The position numbers and the translations under genes were made by a program. Positions 33,604-44,338 of a DNA stretch of 64,000 nucleotides are shown here, in pieces (positions within the stretch are counted from its first letter, which is position 1; each line of letters begins with the position of its first letter). Origin of the DNA: Basidiobolus meristosporus CBS 931.73 (taxonomy: Eukaryota > Basidiobolomycota > Basidiobolomycetes > Basidiobolales > Basidiobolaceae); the NCBI GenBank assembly GCA_002104905.1, contig MCFE01000331.1, forward strand, positions 29,075 to 93,074. Reading direction: 5' to 3'. The notes below the pieces were generated by a model, which was given only the letters and a program-made list of their open reading frames with translations, had not been told where the DNA came from and made no database searches.

Positions 33604-34320
33604 TAGACTTGTTCCGTTGGATAGTGCCAAATGATGCCAAAGTGTGCCAGAGAGGCCAAATGAGCCTCTACCTGGCCACAGAGTGTGAAACATAGCTCTG
33701 CATCTTCATGCAAAGCAGCCCCTGTGTTTCACCCATTGTGTTGGAGAAAATCCATTTTTTGACCTTTTTTTTTGGATCAATGTTGTGCAGGATGTGTTAG
33801 AGCACAAGCAGATTGAAGATATGCATCTGGTACTCAATACCCATAGCACTCTGAATCTAGCTCCTGTAGCTTGTGTCATGTCACAAAAATGAATGGCACT
33901 ATCTTGGTCCACTGGTACTATCTGGCACTATAAGTGCTTTGTATAGATCTTACTTTAGGGCTAATATTTAAATATAGTGCCAGATAGTACCAGTGGACCA
34001 AGATAGTGCCATTCATTTTTATGACATGATACAAGCTACAGGAGCTAGATTCAGAGTGCCATGGGTATTGAGTACCAGATGCATATCTTCAGTTCTCCTG
34101 TGCTCTAACACATCCTGAGCTACATTGATCCACAAAAAAAGGTCAAAAAATGGATTTTCTTCTGCGCAATGGGTGATATACAGGGGCTGCTTTGCATGAA
34201 GATGCAGAGCTATGTTTCACACTCTGTGGCCAGGTAGAGGCTCATTTGGCCTCTCTGGCACACTATGGCATCATTTGGCACTCATGGCTCAATGTGGCCC
34301 TATCCAACGGAACAAGTCTA
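33604..34320. mobile_element. Palindromic foldback element F2
   Basis: F2 is 717 bp with arms 33604-33932 and 33973-34320 around a 40-nt loop (33933-33972). The loop is the reverse complement of that of F1. The ends read TAGACTTGTTCCGTTGGATA. The left arm is 19 bp shorter than the right because of a small deletion near its outer end. G4 and G5 have the uninterrupted gag sequence (CAAGGAATGACTACCATGG on the coding strand), so the insertion point is exact. There is no coding content. Confidence 0.9.
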
Positions 34321-36558
34321 ATGACTACCATGGTGCAGGACCAGCAAAACCCTGTCAAGAGCAGCAATTGAAGAAGCTTTTAAGGCCAATGGAATTTCTC
34401 CTAAAAGCAAGGTGCATTACGCAGCCTCTTACTCAGCAGATGAAGCCCTACATGGTACTACTGCAAGATCAGGTCAGCCACTATGATGGGATGCTCTACA
34501 TTCTCTGCCTGGAATGAGTTTGTGCTGAAAATTCAGTATACTTACAAACCCCACACCAGCGAATATTACTAAGGCAAAAGTTGAAGACACTCAGAGAGAA
34601 AGGAATTGTTCATGAGTACATATATAAATATGGATGTTTACCTTGACAAATTGAAAGAATGGACCCCCTGGTTCAAGATAAAAACTTTATCAATGGGTTG
34701 AAAGAAAGAACTTGCAAGGAAGTGAATAATCAGTGACCTCAAACTATTGAAGAAGCCATCAAGCTTGCAATTGACTATGATTCAGCTATGTTTGAAGTTG
34801 GGAAGCCCACAATGACTTAGCTGAGTGGCTACAATCACTACGAAAGAAGACAATCCAAAGCAGTGCCAATAGAAATAGATGCTATGCAGAAGAATCCCAC
34901 CTCAGAAGACAGTAAGAAGAAAGGAATTTGCTTTAATTGCCGCAAGCAAGGTCATATTGCAAAGTACTACCCTAAGAGAAGAAACAAACACCAGCCATCA
35001 AGAACCTTCAACCATATTGAAGCCCTGAGCATTGCACATGGAGGATGAACTTGAAGAAGACTTAGAATTCACTTTCCATATGACAAAGAATACTTGTCCC
35101 AGATGACCTCAAACTCAGGAGAGCTATAACACTTGGATGGATTAGTCAATGGAGTACCTGCCAAAATCATGATTGACTTAGGAGCATTGCATGAGTACTT
35201 CTCAGAGCAATTTGCTTTGAAAACTGGAATCAACTTGGAACCCACCAAATCAACTTCAGTGTCAATAGCTGATGTGAACTCTCATATAATCAACCGTATT
35301 ACTCGGCCAATAAGAATGAAGATCAATAACTATGAAGAAGACCTACCGGCCTATATATTTGGGAACTGCAAATCTGCCCTTGTACTTGGAAAAGCCAGGC
35401 TATTTTGTTGTAATCATCGGTCAACTGGAGAACTGATGCTACTCTGATCCAGAAGGACTATAAGGCCTATGAGCTATTACTTGCTGGACTGGATTTCTTC
35501 TTGGTCAATTCCTCTATGTGTGAAAAAAATGAACTTGCCAATACACGCTCTGTAGAGCACTTAAAAAGATACCCAGATGTACCTCATGGCAATATTGCAG
35601 GAGGACTCCTCTAATCCAGCACCCCAGAAGGTCCAGACTCTCTTGAAGGAATATTCAGATGTATTTCAGATGAACTTTTAAGCCTACCACCAGCCAGAGA
35701 TGTAGATCAATCCATTCAGACAGGAGATAGCCCTCCAGTGAGTAAGACACCTTGTAGCATGAAATCATTGGAGTTGGAAGAGATGAGAGACAAATAGATC
35801 AGTTATTGGAGCAAGAATATACCAAGCCCAGCAAGTCACCTTGGGAAGCCTCAGTACTCTTTATGAAAAAGGAGAGAACACTTAGAATGGGCTTTCACTA
35901 CAAAGCCCTCAACATGGTTACCATGAAGAATACTACCTCATACCTAGGATTGATGAGCTCTTGGACCTATCCCAAGGAGCAACCATATACAGCAAGATTG
36001 ACCTCATGTCAGGATACAACCAGATTAGGATGAAACTAGAACATGTGCCTATGACAACATTCCAGACCAGATTTGGACATCACTAGTGCTTAGTCATGAG
36101 TTTTGGCCTTACCAATGCCCCTGCAACACTCACAACCTTGATGCAAACAGTCTTCCAGGAATTCTTGAACAAATTTGTGGTAATCTACATGGATGACATA
36201 GTGATATACAGCAAGACACAAGAGGAACACTTGGTGCTCATTGAAAAGGTCTTGAAGAAACTAAGAGACCAAGCTGTACAGCAAGCTAGCAATGTGTGAA
36301 CTCTTGAAGGAATAGATAGAAAACCTGGGACACATAGTGATTTGCACAGGAGTGATGTTAGACCCCAAGAAGGTTGAAGTTGCTAAGAATCTGAAGCAGC
36401 ACCATAGCATATTGAAACTCAGATCACTCCTTGGAATGGTTTCCTATTATTTGAGATTTGTCAGTCCTTTGTTAGTTTTGCAGCCCCTTTAACTGATATT
36501 CTCAGTAAAGACAACACCATGAAGTGGGACATAGCCTGTATAACTGCCTTTCAGAAGC

Positions 36559-37254
36559 TGTGGTGGTGTAGAGGTACTCCTGGGAGAAGCTACACAACTC
36601 AAGGTGTGTGAGGTGTCTGATGGGTGCAATAATTCTTGGGTCTAAACTGCTGGTCTCTTGTTCAGTACGTCACCATGGCAAAAGCTCCAGCATCTCTAGC
36701 TTACTAGCGGCTATAGGTGTCTCCAATGGCCTCTGTGTGTCTTGTTCACTACCTTGAAAAGCTCCTTGATGGCAGGTCTAAAATATAACTGTAAAAGGCA
36801 GGTGCAGTGATCAACTGCAAATCAATAAGGGAGAAGTGTTGCTGATAGAAGGGATAATTTATTAATGAGGGATTGACCCTCCTTAAATACTTTTTGTGAT
36901 TGCCAAGTGATTACCAATGACAAGGTTCTAGAAGATTATATGCATAAATGGAACTCTGGATGACATCTCTATGAGCTAAAAACACTCCAAGAATGTCCTA
37001 GAAGGTTCTGAAAGGCACAGCACATCAAACCAATCAGGGATAGGCCTAATGTGGGTACATATACTGACCACAAAGCTAAATATCATCTGGAATAACTAAT
37101 GCAAATAACTGATCATTGTAAACATCATATGGCAATAATACTAATAAAATGGACAAAGAAGACTGGGATAATATAGATAAGATAAAATATGGATAAGTGC
37201 ATCATAATTGCCATATGAATAAACCTGTCTGAGAGGTATGTTTACCCCACCACA
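36559..37254. mobile_element. Solo LTR of a fourth family
   Basis: A 696-bp piece interrupts G3 and is absent from G1, G4, G5 and G7 at this place. It starts TGTGGTGGTGTAGAGG and ends TTTACCCCACCACA, an 8-bp inverted repeat with TG...CA ends. The flanks AAGC and ATGC could be an imperfect target duplication. There is no coding content or second copy here. Confidence 0.65.
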
Positions 37255-38254
37255 ATGCACAACAATGAGCTTGCTAAGCTGCCAAGCTTCAGTATTCCAG
37301 ACTTCAGAAAAGAGTTTACTTTGTGCACAGATGCTTCAGACTATGCAATTGGTGGAGTACTGAGCCAAAAACACAAGGGAAAGGCTACCCAGTTGCCTTT
37401 GAATCCAAGAAACTGAACTCAGCAGAACAATACTATCCAGTGCATGAGAAGGAGATGCTTGCTATAATACACTGCTTGAAGACATGGAGATGCTATATTG
37501 AAGGAGTCAAATGCACTGTCAAGACCAACTATGCCTCACTCAAGTATACATTCACTCAGAATGTACTCTCCAGATTAATGACAAGATTGGTGAGTACATA
37601 CAGCAATTTGACTTGAAGCTTTTCTACTGTCCTGGGAAAAAAACACAGCTACTAATGCTTTACCAAGACTAGAACAAGTTGCACAACTCAACTTGGTGCA
37701 TGAATCAGATTGACCTAGCCCATTACTAAAGTACTTGGAGGACCAAGCCATTTCTAATGAGGCGGATGAAGAGATCAAGACAATAAGCTGGGATGAAGCC
37801 AGCAAATTTGTAGTAGAGGATGAAGCACTCAACCAAGTTGTTGATATATGCCCTATTGCCTATTGCCCTAGTGTTGCTTGCCTAGATTCAATACATAAGC
37901 TACACAATGTATATGGATATCTTGGAACTCAAGGAACCTATAGCCTTGTTAAAGCCAGAGCATGATGGCCCAGAACAAAGCAAGACATTGAAAAGCCAGT
38001 GAACACATGCACAAATTACCAAATCAAGCAAAGCAAGCCACCGAAAATTGCTGGACTCTTTCCCTTGGAGCTTGTAAGGCCATTTGAAAAATGGAGAATT
38101 AACTTAATTGAAAGACAGCCAAACATCAGGAATTGCAACTGTTGGATCCTATTAACAACTGACCATGCCACCAAATGGACAGCAGCTAAAGCAGTACCTG
38201 TTGCCGGTGAACAAGAAGTTGCAAGTTGCATCTACCATGAGATTCTTCTGAAAT

Positions 38255-38439
38255 TTGCCATCTTTCAAGACAACAGAACCATCATGACTTTTAACTTTAA
38301 TAATGTTGGCATTTATAAGTCTAACAGTAGCATTGGTGCCTTTGCTAATAACATTGGCAAAATCATAAATTGGGTTGTCAGAAGGTCTAAAAGTAGGAGA
38401 ATAGTTAGCTTGAATAGAATATAATTTGGAGGAAGTCAT
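38255..38439 (-). pseudogene. Orphan ORF fragment, unknown
   Basis: An ATG at 38439 opens a frame of about 61 codons before the joint with gypsy G3 at 38254-38255; beyond the joint the frame runs on into gypsy DNA read backwards and is meaningless. The N-terminus has a mixed, protein-like composition (Ser, Asn, Ile, Lys, Val) and no repeats. I do not recognise it. It is transcribed away from the next orphan ORF, with ~160 bp of A/T-rich DNA between them. Its 3' part is lost. Confidence 0.4.
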
Positions 38440-38599
38440 AGTATACAGAAAAAAAAGAATGTTTGCTTAGTATAATACACCGGATTGACCCTCTCTCACT
38501 TTGAAGTTTTGAATAAAAAAAGAAATAATTTTTTAACAACAATGAGAAGAAAAAAACTCAAACAGAAAATATATATTTGTGTATCACAAGTGAGTTTGA

Positions 38600-39400
38600 G
38601 AAATTTTATCCAAGAACATTTCTTATGGAGTATGTTTTGTTCAAGAAGAGACATTTAGTAAGTATTTTGTGCATGCGGAATTTGTGTCAACAAAGTTTAT
38701 AGAGATGGAGATAAAGAAATTGGAGGAGGAAAGTGTGACAATACTGGATAAGATTAGAATGGCATTTAAGATATTAAAGGGTTCTAAGCAAGAGTTGGAG
38801 AACAGATTGGAGAATACTAAGGGAGGATGTATAAGATACATGGACCAAATACACCAAGTGGATGACAAGACTGTGATAGTCCTGCCAAAAGCAATGAATG
38901 GGGGTAAATCTAAGAAAGCGTTAACAAAACTGTTGAATGATGCGGTGAACCAGTTAAAATTTAATATTTTATCTGTAACTTAAGCAATGCATGTTTATGA
39001 TATTTTTGTGTCAAGAATTAGATATGGGATAACAGAAGTAATATCTAGTATAGAGATACATTACAACAAACATCTAAATAAGTTTACATATACAACAGAT
39101 TCAGATTTAAAATATGATAACATTGGGTACATCACAGATAAGTTGGATGTGACATTAAATGGTATGGTGAAGGTGGTGATAGTGGATATAAACAAAGGAG
39201 AGATAAAGTTTATAGCATTGGAAAAGGTTTTAAAATTGCTGAAAGTGGAGGATAAAGATGACTTGATAAAGACAGCAATAATAGCTGGGGTGAGAGCAAA
39301 TACTGGTTTGGGGGAGTCATTTTTGTGAAGAATATTGGATGATGGGTATGAGCAAGAGGAGTTGGATAGGCTCATGGAGGAGAGTAATTTAAAGTGATAT
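38600..39400 (+). pseudogene. Orphan AT-rich ORF, two in-frame stops, unknown
   Basis: One plus-strand frame stays protein-like from about 38600 to 39400 (about 265 codons), broken only by TAA at 38981-38983 and TGA at 39326-39328. No in-frame ATG is clear before 38705. Composition is rich in Lys, Glu, Ile, Leu and Asp with A/T-ending codons, unlike any element nearby. A likely helical segment with Leu and Lys/Glu is at 38705-38830. The opposite strand also has an open frame (39061-39495), but it is Ser/Phe/Asn-rich and looks like a shadow. There is no family match. A plasmid or viral source is possible, by analogy with the D5-like insert, but not shown. Confidence 0.45.
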
Positions 39401-39544
39401 ATGAAGAAGTATGAAAGTTTTTTTAACCCAACGTTTCTCATCTTGACAAAACTTTTGCCGTAAACATTTTTGAAAAAACTTTTTTTATATGGCAACTATA
39501 AAGGTTAACAAAAGATACAATTTAAGTATCTAATGTAGATTTTA

Positions 39545-39771
39545 GTTACCTAATGTAGGTTGTGGCTGATGACTTATTTGATTGCATCATCATCACCCAA
39601 TGAGATCCTACTTAATTTATCTATTACTGTCTGATAAGGATCTGCTGATTCATTTGCTGATTAATGCTACTGATTTCATAGATAATACTGATATACTGAT
39701 AGCCTAAACATATACTAATTGATATGACTAAAAACTGATCTAACTTAAACATTCAAGTGGCAGATCATAAC
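39545..39771 (-). repeat. Truncated 3' LTR of G4
   Basis: This matches the right two thirds of the gypsy LTR, from CCTAATGTAGG to AGATCATAAC. Its terminal base is changed to G. Confidence 0.8.
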
Positions 39772-39782
39772 GTTCTCCCCAA

Positions 39783-42700
39783 CTAAAGTTGAGAGGGGTC
39801 TCCTGAATGTCTTTTCTTGTGATTCCAATATCTTGATGGTTCAGTATTATCAGCAAGTCTTGCAAGCTTGAGTCTGTCCCTATGCACTAAGTGTTCCCAG
39901 ATATTGCCTTGTTTGTCCACCAGTTGGTAAGTTGAAAATGGACATTCTCTGATGATCTTGAATGGTCCTGTCCATTGTGGCTCAAACTTCTTCCAAGTGC
40001 TATTTCTTAGCAACACAAAGTACCCAACTGTCAATGCTTCTGGTGCTATAGTCTTAAAAATCTCTGCTTCATCTTTTCTGCACCTTGAGATACTTTGGTC
40101 CGTGCCTCTTGACGTCTTTGTTCTAGTTGCTGGAGTCTACTTGGCTGACTAAGCTCATCTTGTAAGGCATCTGTAAGCTTGGGTTGTGTGAGATCTCCTG
40201 GAATCCTTGGTTCACATCCATACACTAAGTAAAATGGTGATTGCTGGGTGGTGTTGTGTACTCTGACTCTGCATGCAAAGAGTGCCTGGTCTATATACTC
40301 ATCCCATCTACTGACAACATCATTTGCATACTTGGTCAGCATTTTTCCAAATAATCCATTAGACCACTCAGTGACTCCATTAATTCTTGGGTGATATGCC
40401 AAGGTTTTCAAGTGTCTCATCTGCTGCATTTCCAGGTAAGCCTCTAATGTCATTGCCATAAAGTTTGCACCTCTATTGGATAAGATCTCCACAGGGCATC
40501 CAAGCTTCATCAAGATCTCATGGTAAATTAAACTTGCAACTTCTTGTTCACTGGCTATTGGTACAGCTTTAGCAACTGGCCATTTAGTGGCATGGTCAAT
40601 TGCTACTAGGATCCAATGGTTGCATTTCCTGGTAGTTGGCAGTCCTTCAATAAAGTCAATTCCCCATCTTTCAAATGGTCTTACAGGCTCCAAGGGAAAG
40701 AGTTTGGAAATTCTCTGTGATTAGCATTGGTTGATTTAGCAATTTGGGCATGTTTTCACTAGCTTCTCAATGTCTTGTTTCATTCTGGGCCACCATGCTC
40801 TGGCTTTCACAAGACTATAGGTTCCTTCAATTCCAAGATGTCCATATCCATTGTGTAGCTTATGTATTAAATCCAGGCAAGAAACATAAGGGCAATAGGC
40901 AATAGGGCTTCCATCAACAATTTGGTAGAGTGTTTCATCCTGTACTACAAACTTGCTGGCTTCATCATGGATTATCTGCTTGATATCTTCATCTACATCA
41001 TTAGGAATGGCTTGGTCCTCCAAGTACTTTGGTAATAGGCTAGGCCAATCTGATTCATGCACCAAGTTGAGTTGTGCAACTTCATCTAATCTTGATAAGG
41101 CATCAGCAAACATATTGTTTTTTCCAGGGCAGTAGACAATCTCCAGGTTAAATTGATGAATGTATTCACTCCATCTTGTCATTCTTCTAGAGAGTACCTT
41201 CTGAGTAAATATATACCTGAGGGAGGCATGATCAGTCTTTACAGTGCATTTGACTCCTTCAATATAGCATCTCCATGTCTTCAAACAGTGTATTTTAGCA
41301 AGCATATCCTTCTCATGGACTGTATAGTATTGTTCTGCTGAGTTCAGTTTCTTGGATTCAAAGGCAACAGGGTAGTCCTTTCCCTTGTGTTCTTGGCACA
41401 GCACTCCACCAATTGCATAATCCAAAGCATCTGTGCACAGAGTGAACTCTTTTCTGAAGTCTGGTATTCTTAAGCTTGGCAGCTTAGCAAGTTCATACTT
41501 GAGCCTCTGGAAGGCAGTCTCACAGGCTATGTCCCACTTGTAGGTATTGTCTTTCTTGAGGATATCAGTTAAAGGGGCTGCAATGCTTGCAAACAACTTG
41601 ACAAATCTCCAATGATAGGAAACCATTCCAAGGAATGATCTGAGCTCTGGTATGCTATGGGGCTGCATCAGATTCTTGATCACTTCCACCTTCTTGGGGT
41701 CTAAGTTACTCCTGTGCTAGTCACTATGTGTCCCAGATATTCTATGTGTTCCTTGAAGTATTCACACTTGGGTAGCTTGCCATAAACCTTGTTCTCTCTT
41801 AGCTTCTTCAAGACCTTTTCAATGTGCACCAAGTGATCCTCTTCTGTCTTGCTGTATATCAGTATATCATCTAGGTAGATTATGACAAACTTGTCTAAGT
41901 ACTCCTGGAAGACAGTCTGCATCAGGGTCATGAAAGTTTCAGTGGCATTGGTGAGGCCAAAACTAATGACTAAGTATTTGTAATATCCATATCTGGTCCT
42001 GAATGCTGTTTTAGGGATATCTTCCCGGTTTCACCCTAATCTGGTTGTATCCTGACATGAGGTCAATCTTGCTGAAAATAGTGGCTCCATTAAGTTGGTC
42101 CAAAAGCTCATCAATCCAAGGTATGGGGTACTTATTCTTGACAGTATCTGGGTTGAGGGCTTTGTAGTCAACGCACATCCTAAGTGTTCCATCCTTCTTT
42201 TTCACAAAAAGCACTGGTGCTCCCCAAGGTGACTTGCTGGGTCTGATGTATCCTTGCTCCAATAGCTGATCAATTTGTCTCTTCATTTCCTCCAATTCCA
42301 ATGGACTCATTCTGTACGGTGTCTTGCTCACTGAAGGGCTTTCTCCTGTGTGAATGGCATTATCCATGTCTCTGACTGGTAGTAGGCTTACCAGCTCATC
42401 TGGAAACACATCTGAATGTTTCTTCAAGAGAGTCTGGACATGCTGGGGTGCTGGGGTAGTGGAATCCTCCTGTAATACTGCCATGAGGAACATCTGGGTA
42501 CCTTTTCTAAGTGCTCTACAGAACTGGGTCTTGCTATGTTCACTTGTCTCACACATACTGGAACTGACCAAGTTGGAATCTGGCCTGGCAGGTAATAGCT
42601 CATAGGTCTTGTTGTCTTTTTGGATCTGAATAGCATGGGTTCTCCAGTTGATTGATGGATTACAACAAAATAGCCAGGTTTTTCCAAGTACAAGGTCAAA

Positions 42701-43915
42701 CTTGCAGTTCCCAATTATATAAGCCTGTAGGTCTTCTTCATAGTCATTGATCTTCATTCTTACTGGCTGAGTGATACGGTTGATTATGTGTGAGTTCCCA
42801 TCAGCTGTTGAGACAGAAGTAGATTTGGTAGGTTCCAAGTTGATTCCAGCTTTCAAAGCAAATTGCTCTGACATGTACTCATGAGATGCTCCTGAGTCAA
42901 TCATGATCTTGGCATGTACTCCATTGATTACTCCATTCAAGTATAATAGCTTTCCTGAGTTTGAGGTCATCTGGGATAGGTATTCTTCTGTCATATGGAA
43001 GGTGAGTTCTGAGTCTTCTTCAAGTTCATCCTCCATGTTACTATGCTCTATGGCCTCAATACGGTTGAAGGTTCTTGATGGCTGGTGTCTATTTCTTCCC
43101 TGAGGGCAGTACTTTGCAATATGTCCTTGCTGGTGGCAATTGAAGCAAAGTCCTTTCTTCTTACATTCTTCTGAGGTAGGATTCTTCTGCATAGCATCTA
43201 TTTCCATTGGTACTGCTGCTGACTGTCTTCTTTCATAATGATTGTAGCCTTTCAGATTTGTCACTGTAGGCTTCCCAACTCCAAACATAGCTGAGTCATA
43301 GTCAATGGCAATCTTGATGGCTTCTTCAATAGTCTGAGGTCTTCAATAATTCACTTCCTTGCAAGTTCTTTCTTTCAACCCATCAATAAAGTATTCAACA
43401 TGATCCAGGGGGTCCGTTCTTTCAATTTATCCAAGTAGACATCTGTACTCATAGATGTATTCTTGAACCATTCCTTTCTGACTGAGTGTCTTTAACTTCC
43501 TTCTTAGTAGTGTCTGCTGGTGTGGAGGTTCAAAAGCATCCTGAATTTCCGGCACAAACTCATCCCAGGTTGAGATTGTAGAGCATCCCATCATAGTGGC
43601 TGACCTGATCTTGTTGTAGTACCACTGTAAAGCTGCATCTGCCAGGTAAGAAGCTGCATAATGCAACTTGCTTTCTGGAGCAATTCCTTTAGCTTTAAAA
43701 GCTTCTTCAATCTGAAAGAGCCAAGTTCCCAGGTTTTCATTGACTTTGCCATGGTACCAGTTGACCTTCACACTAGAGTTGCTTTTGACAGGGCTTTGCT
43801 GGCTCTGTGCCATGGTAGTCATTCCTTGTTGCTGTTGGCTCAGATCTGGAGTAACTGTCGCTGTTGGGCCAGGATTTGCTGCATGGCATTCTTCCATTCT
43901 TGATTGTCCAACATC
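39783..43915 (-). pseudogene. Gypsy G4 gag-pol remnant
   Basis: Pieces in reading order: Gag (43972-43427); zinc knuckle, protease (D-S-G-A-S) and RT start (43288-42011); RT with '[10 protein letters not shown]' (41931-41701); RT end, RNase H and integrase zinc domain (41689-40736, ending 'KTCPNC'); integrase core with 'GIDFIEG', 'LSNRG' and 'VTEWSNG' (40693-40046); C-terminus with 'WTGPFKII' (40034-39783). The second catalytic Asp (LSDRG) is Asn here. Four or more frameshifts or stops separate them. The order is Gag-PR-RT-RH-INT without a chromodomain. Confidence 0.9.
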
Positions 43916-43954
43916 TTGAGGGCGGTTTCTTCTTTCTTCAGGGGGGAGGTTTCT

Positions 43955-43972
43955 GGTTATTGCTGCTACCAA
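43955..43972 (-). promoter_or_regulatory. Gypsy primer-binding site (G4)
   Basis: The minus strand reads TTGGTAGCAGCAATAACC right after the 5' LTR. This is the cleanest version of the site; TGGTAGC...GCAA resembles the complement of a fungal initiator tRNA-Met 3' end with mismatches. Confidence 0.55.
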
Positions 43973-44338
43973 TGTTACAAGTCTTGGTATAAGAGTTGTA
44001 GAGGAGTAGGGAGTTTAGCTAGTATTGTATTCTCTAAAACTTGACCTGATTGTTATTGAGGTTCCAGCAGCTCCTTATACATTTTGCCAGATTAATTGCT
44101 GACTAATTGTATTTCCTAATGTAGGTTGCGGCTGATGACTCATTTGATTGCATCATCATCACCCAATAAGATCCTACTTAATATATCTATTTCTGTCTGA
44201 TGAGGATCTGCTGATTCATTTGCTGACTAATGCTACTGATTTCATAGATAATACTGATATACTGATAACCTAAACATATACTAATTGATATGACTAAAAA
44301 CTGATCTAACTTAAACATTCAAGCGGCAGATCATAACA
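43973..44338 (-). repeat. Gypsy LTR (G4, 5')
   Basis: A 366-bp LTR with ends TGTTACAAG and GATCATAACA. It carries two diagnostic variants, GGTTGCGGCTG and CTGATGAGGATC, shared only with the LTR at 46189. Confidence 0.92.

Larger units (their letters stand above)
33087..38254 (+). mobile_element. Ty3/gypsy relic G3 (plus strand), with two nested insertions
   Basis: G3 has a 5' LTR (33087-33450), primer site (33451-33468) and gag-pol on plus. Palindromic F2 (33604-34320) lies in gag and a solo LTR (36559-37254) lies at the RT/RNase H border. It ends abruptly at 38254 in integrase, where AT-rich orphan DNA begins. The 3' LTR is missing. Confidence 0.85.
33510..38254 (+). pseudogene. Gypsy G3 gag-pol remnant
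   Basis: Gag starts at the ATG at 33510 and soon meets a stop (about 33558). After F2, Gag continues from 34321. A frame with a zinc knuckle C-F-N-C-RKQ-GH...Y-Y is at 34863-35048, its last Cys changed to Tyr. The protease site is degraded to D-L-G-A-L (about 35173). RT runs 35806-36299 with 'VIYMDDIVIYS', so the catalytic pair is kept as M-D-D. RNase H resumes at 37255 (37323-37616), and the integrase zinc domain and core lie at 37735-38254. Dozens of stops and shifts exist. It is more decayed than G4 and G5. Confidence 0.85.
39545..44338 (-). mobile_element. Ty3/gypsy copy G4
   Basis: G4 lies on minus: 5' LTR at 43973-44338, primer site at 43955-43972, gag-pol, a polypurine tract at about 39772-39784 and a truncated 3' LTR (39545-39771). 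The left ~140 bp of that LTR is missing next to the AT-rich orphan segment. The body is close to full length. It resembles G5 more than G7. Confidence 0.9.

Noticed and set aside
39061-39495. 144-codon minus-strand frame in the orphan AT-rich segment
   Set aside because: Ser/Phe/Asn-rich composition typical of antisense to a Lys/Glu-rich frame; the plus frame looks more protein-like despite two stops.
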